A stretch of 64,000 nucleotides of DNA, taken from positions 9,176,001 to 9,240,000 of the forward strand of contig JBHGNT010000005.1 of the NCBI GenBank assembly GCA_043228905.1, read 5' to 3'. The position numbers were made by a program, and so were the translations under genes. Of this stretch, positions 60,192 through 64,000 are shown piece by piece. The notes under the pieces were generated by a model that was not told where the DNA came from, searched no databases, and saw only the letters and a program-made list of their open reading frames with translations. This stretch comes from Azolla caroliniana (taxonomy: Eukaryota > Polypodiophyta). Every line of letters begins with the position of its first letter. Positions within the stretch are counted from its first letter, which is position 1.

Positions 60192-60613
60192 GGAAAACCT
60201 TAAGAGGGAAAAACCACGGGCGCCCACAGACTCCAAACTAGCACTATGTCAAAAGAATACAACAGGGGGGGCACAGAGGCAACGACCTCATGCTCAGTTC
60301 ACTCTCTTCCCTGGCAGCGGTTACAACAAAGAATCGCTCTGTATCTCTCTCTCTCTCTCTCTCTCTCTATACAACAGTTACGACAACAACACAGAGAATA
60401 ACCAACGTACATAAGTGTTTGCCCTAGGTCATATTTATGCTAATATGACATTAGGACTATTTACAAATATAGCCCCAATGGGCTCTCAGAAACATATTTA
60501 GCTATATGTCCCTTCATCCGGTGAGAGGTTCTCATCGGGCCTGCATCATCCGGTTCTCACCGGGTCTTCCTTGCCAGGTACTCATATCCCATCCGGAGGA
60601 ACCGAAATCCTAA
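60192..60613 (-). repeat. Short LTR-like segment within LINE L
   Basis: Its right half resembles the reverse complement of the element F LTR (ACTATTTACAAATAT, CTTCATCCGGT, TTCTCACCGGGTCTTCCTTGCC) and ends CTAACA at 60613. A CT microsatellite lies at 60343-60367. No gene is seen. Ends and target duplication were not resolved. Confidence 0.4.
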
Positions 60614-61558
60614 CATGGGCTCCAGGTCTACCATCTTTCATGTGGACGCAATTAGAGAGACCTTTGGTGACGAAGCAAATCGACAGTACAACATGACATT
60701 ATTAGAGCAGAGTTCAATTTGCCCCCGATGTTAGTAGAAGCACTTTTCCAAGTGGTAGTTTTTATTCATTAAAAACATAGCCAACCACAAGATAAGATAT
60801 CCTGTCAAGCTTTTGAGGCATCCCGATCCCTATATGCATCCGGAGACACTAGCTCTTGGTATAGCACCATAGTGTGTTGGTTACTTGCAAATGGTATAGA
60901 CATTAATAACCTACCTCCCCTTAAGTGCAACCATTGGACTGATCAAACTCATGAAGACTGTAATAAAGTAATACACCAAGAAATATGGTAAATTTACACC
61001 CGATATAAATAGATCACCCTACGAGAGTCGCTCCCATCTAAAATGGTGTACTATAAGGAACACTTCTTGCACTACTCTAAGTTAGGTTTTATTACATGAC
61101 CAAAATATCTAGATACATTCTTATCAAATGCACTAAGGGTGACCATTGGACAACTTAAGATATCATCTCACCAACTTGAGATTGAGAATGGTCATGCTAA
61201 TAGAGTCCCTAGAGAGGAAAGGCTATGTAGGTTATGTCACATAGAGACAAAGGATGAGTATCACTTTACATGCAAGTGTCCAACTTATACCGAGATAAGG
61301 GTGAAATACCAAGACATACTAGGACCCTCTCCCACCCTCTCCAAACTATTAGATACCCCAGATATAAAGAGACTAGGTAGGTATATCTTAGAGCTAAAAC
61401 AACATAGGGAGAATAAATTACAAAGTGTTAACCATACCCCTTTTAATATTCAACAACATGTAACTAGTGTAATTTTTCAAGAACAAGGGGAGACAATGAA
61501 TGTGGACACATCTACACCACTCGGCCTCTTTCTTGATGAAGTAGAAATGCAATGAACA
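60614..61558 (+). pseudogene. LINE L, C-terminal region
   Basis: This encodes LLVEALFQVVVFIH-like and QAFEASRSLYASGDTSSWYSTIVCWLLANGIDINNLPPLK segments, with stops. A 138-codon open stretch follows (61139-61555) with the Cys/His motif CRLCHIETKDEYHFTCKC, comparable to CKVCNEGMLEDECHLLFTC of LINE M. It is the downstream part of the LINE split by element F at 48104. Confidence 0.75.
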
Positions 61559-61943
61559 ACCAAATGCCCTCAGATGTTGGGCGTCAAAGTTCCTCGACGT
61601 GGAGTAGAAACAATTAAGAAGATAAGGGAGTGTGAGCTACGCCGCCTAAAAACTATGGTTGGGATACCTTTTACATTGGGACCACGGGCCACATCCACAT
61701 CGAAACCCTTTGACCTCCTACTTCTTTTCGAGAGACTTGGATAGAAATGAAACTAGGCCTCATATAAAGCCATTTCCTTACAGAACATGTTTTTTACTGA
61801 AACTGTTTAGCTTAAGCTCTATTTTTTCTTTTTTCTTTTTTCTTTTTTCTTTTTTCTTTTTTCTTTTTCCGATGAACAAGTAAATACCCCATTTTTGTTG
61901 TAAACCAATTGTCTCATGGGCCAATTTTGGTCTTAGAAGACGT

Positions 61944-61984
<41 letters not shown>

Positions 61985-62829
61985 CAACAAGATGAGTGAA
62001 CAACTAGACACGGTTTTTAAAGGAGTGAACCATTGTCCCATCATCTAAGGAGTGAACCATTGTCCCATTATCTCTTACGTACATCATTAACATTCATAGA
62101 TTAGGCAAATCATTGCTTCACTATACAATAAGACGGAGTTTTAAAACATTTTGATATGATGAGAAGCTAAGAACAAATTATAAGGGGAGAAAAAAGTAGT
62201 TCATCAAAACTAGGGAAATATATGTGCACATATCCAATGAACTTGTATCCCCAATTAGTCTCCTTCACAGCTCAAAATTAATTAGATACAAGGTCATCTA
62301 TGGATTATAAACATTGTGCGCATTCATATGAAATACGCTAAAAATCAATCTAGTGTTCGAGAAAAGGTGTACAAATAATAGCATTATTATGCTGAATGCA
62401 TTAAATAGAGGGATTGTGGATCGAACCACATAATAGCATCATCTGTTGATCAAACTTCAAACACTACAAACAATATTGTGCATCCTTACTAAGCATATCG
62501 GGCATACATTATTCTTTCTTTTCTTTTTAACTAGAGGCAATCTCTCATATTCTAACACCATGAATGTCCGAACAGGCACATTACAAATAAAAGTTGAATT
62601 GATCATTCCTCACAAACAAGTTAGATTAGGTGAAACACAGCATTGTTTTTAATGCCATAATCAAGAATGAGATACCAACTCAATGAGCCAAATATCAGCT
62701 CAAATTCCGATCCAAAATTTTCTCCTCTCTAGCTCTCTTCTTACATTTTCAATGAAGCCTTGTATAGAGAGTCCCATAAACCCACCTCCCCCTTTCAATG
62801 AAGCCGTGTTTTATTTGGTATAGAGGTCA
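61559..62829. other. Intergenic region with simple repeats
   Basis: No gene or recognisable element is seen. It contains seven TTTTTTC-type units (61823-61868), a CT tract (61951-61980), a short direct repeat (GGAGTGAACCATTGTCCCAT near 62022 and 62050) and AT-rich unique-looking sequence. ATTTTATT-type sequence near 62811 could be, on the minus strand, an AATAAA polyadenylation signal for the gene at the right edge. Confidence 0.6.
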
Positions 62830-64000
62830 TTATCTCCCACTACCTCTACCTCTTCTTACTCCCCCTCTTCCTCTTCCTCCTCTTCCTTCTCCACTCACTC
62901 CTCTTCCACCTCTACCTCCACCTCCTCTTCCTCTCCCTCCCCCTCCCCCTCCCCCTCCCCTTGACATTTCCATCCTCTCTCCTCTATCCCCTCCCCTTCC
63001 AATTCCCCTTCCTCCTCTATCTTGTCTATCTCCAACACCCCTTCCCCTTCCCCTTCCTCTTCCCCCTTCCCTTCTCTCTCCTCTATCTCCACCTTCCCAT
63101 CCTCTCTCACCCCTTGTTGTTTGCATTTCCCCTGCCCTCCCCCTTCCCATTCCCATTCTCATTCCCCCTCTTCCTCTTCCTCCCCTACCCCCTCTTCCTC
63201 TTCCACTTCCACCTCCACCTCCACCTCTTATATTATCATCATCGTCGTCTGATGAATCAAAACTACCTCTAGTACCCCTACCCCTACCCCTACCCCTACC
63301 TCTACTTCTAGTGTTCATGCCACCATCCCTTCCAAAACTACCCCTGCCCAAATCTTCCTCATCATCGGAAATATCGGCAGCGTCCTCATCATCACTATCA
63401 TCCCAATTTTTGAAGGCCTTCCTACGCTTACCCGATTTCCACTTTGATGCACCCCCATGTGGTTCATCATCATCATCATCACTAAATCCATTTTCAAAAT
63501 TTTCAAGTTCTGCTTCCATGTCATTGTCGTCGTCATCGTCATCTTCTTCTTCTACAGGGAACGTCTTGCTTTTAACACCACGGCTTGGCTTTCCATATTC
63601 CTTCCTTGTCTTGTTAGCATATTTATCATCTAAGTCTTTGTCATCAAAGCGACTGGCTGATTCTTTCTTGATGGCATTACGCCAAGGTACGTGACCTTTC
63701 AATCCAATTCCTCTCTGAGATGCTTTAAGAGACTTCGAAGGAGCATCGTCATCACCATCAGGGTAATCATGTTGGAAAGTAACATCAGCATTTTCTTCCA
63801 AATCATCATCTGAATCATCCAAGATGTTTCTACTTAGGTTTGGTTTCCATTCTTGGTACGAATTTCTACTTCGGTTTTCTCCCATGTCAGGTAAAGAAGA
63901 TGGTGTATTTCTAGAAGAACCCCAACTTCCATCAGATCCTGCAGATGCCTTCTTCAGCCCCCAACGTTCATCACTTCTACTCTGGTTATTCCATGAGGCA
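62830..64000 (-). CDS. Acidic and RGG-rich nuclear-type protein, C-terminal part (5' end outside the window)
   Basis: One frame is open from the right edge to TAA at 62830-62832, about 389 codons, with no intron visible. Residues near the edge read SRSDERWGLKKASAGSDGSW. Acidic Asp/Glu clusters follow (DDSDDDLEENADV; EEEDDDDDDNDMEAELENFENGFSDDDDD) with basic patches such as KWKSGKRRKAFKNW. A Gly/Arg-rich C-terminus of about 170 residues (63300-62830) is dominated by GRGRGRG and RGG repeats, typical of RNA-binding or nucleolar proteins. No catalytic or RNA-recognition fold lies in the visible part, so I do not name it. AATAAA on the minus strand just after the stop could be its polyadenylation signal. 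This is the only candidate host gene; the low-complexity tail makes exact homology hard to judge. Confidence 0.6.
   Translation of the reverse strand, partial: ASWNNQSRSDERWGLKKASAGSDGSWGSSRNTPSSLPDMGENRSRNSYQEWKPNLSRNILDDSDDDLEENADVTFQHDYPDGDDDAPSKSLKASQRGIGLKGHVPWRNAIKKESASRFDDKDLDDKYANKTRKEYGKPSRGVKSKTFPVEEEDDDDDDNDMEAELENFENGFSDDDDDEPHGGASKWKSGKRRKAFKNWDDSDDEDAADISDDEEDLGRGSFGRDGGMNTRSRGRGRGRGRGTRGSFDSSDDDDDNIRGGGGGGSGRGRGGRGGRGRGGMRMGMGRGRAGEMQTTRGERGWEGGDRGERREGGRGRGRGRGVGDRQDRGGRGIGRGGDRGERMEMSRGGGGGGGGRGRGGGGRGGRGVSGEGRGGRGRGGVRRGRGSGR

Noticed and set aside
60192-60613. A complete solo LTR with target duplication
   Set aside because: Similarity to the element F LTR covers only part of it, and no matching flanks were found.
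62798-63694. Plus-strand frame of 298 codons rich in Pro, Leu and Ser
   Set aside because: It is the complement of the RGG and Asp/Glu-rich frame on the minus strand. The minus frame is longer, reaches the window edge and has a plausible composition and polyadenylation signal.

Overview
The window looks like repeat-rich nuclear DNA of a land plant. Almost all of it is LTR retrotransposons (Ty1/copia, and three Ty3/gypsy lineages) plus two LINEs, nested in one another. The only candidate host gene enters from the right edge. Chromodomain elements with a Tf1/Tcn1-like organisation and Ty3 elements with fungal-like reverse transcriptase suggest a bryophyte, lycophyte or fern rather than a flowering plant. 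That placement is inference and no species is claimed.

Layout. 1-2030: remnant of a copia element with its 3' LTR. 2042-2685: reversed fragment of a chromodomain Ty3 element. 2790-3027 and 12979-15708: element B (minus strand, fungal-like Ty3), split by element A. 3028-12978: element A, a full-length Ty3 element with 433-bp LTRs and the 5-bp target duplication GGGCA. Beyond gag-pol it carries a third, 3'-terminal reading frame (ORF3). 15713-24115: element C, a diverged relative of A that also has ORF3. Its 5' LTR was hit by B, its RNase H-integrase junction by a MITE that itself holds a solo LTR, and its gag-protease junction by about 1.1 kb of LTR-like DNA. 24118-34549: a mosaic of copia fragments, B-like and A/C-like relics, and LTR pieces. 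34600-44270: LINE M (minus), split by element D (36610-42604), an intact chromodomain Ty3 element. 44284-46160: decayed fungal-like Ty3 relic. 46640-61555: LINE L (plus), split by element F (48105-60187), whose 3' LTR holds element E (54036-59731). 61556-62829: no gene seen. 62830-64000: partial acidic/RGG-rich gene on the minus strand.

The strongest biology lies in elements D, E and the partial element J. Their LTRs carry heat-shock-element arrays upstream of a TATA box. The 11 nt at the predicted transcript start are perfectly complementary to the 11 nt located 2 nt inside the 5' LTR end in both D and E. The pairing is kept although the sequences differ, which is the signature of Tf1-type self-priming. 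The right end of D still carries a copy of that primer beyond the LTR. At the gag-pol junction D and E share a 42-nt identical block with a heptamer, a 6-nt spacer and an 11-bp hairpin, as expected for -1 frameshifting. D has intact gag and pol and near-identical LTRs.

The A/C lineage is the other candidate for something undescribed. Both elements encode a homologous post-integrase protein behind what looks like its own promoter and pyrimidine-rich leader. The fungal-like lineage (B, F, solo LTRs) appears to insert at ACGT. No rRNA, functional tRNA, CRISPR or viral genes were recognised.
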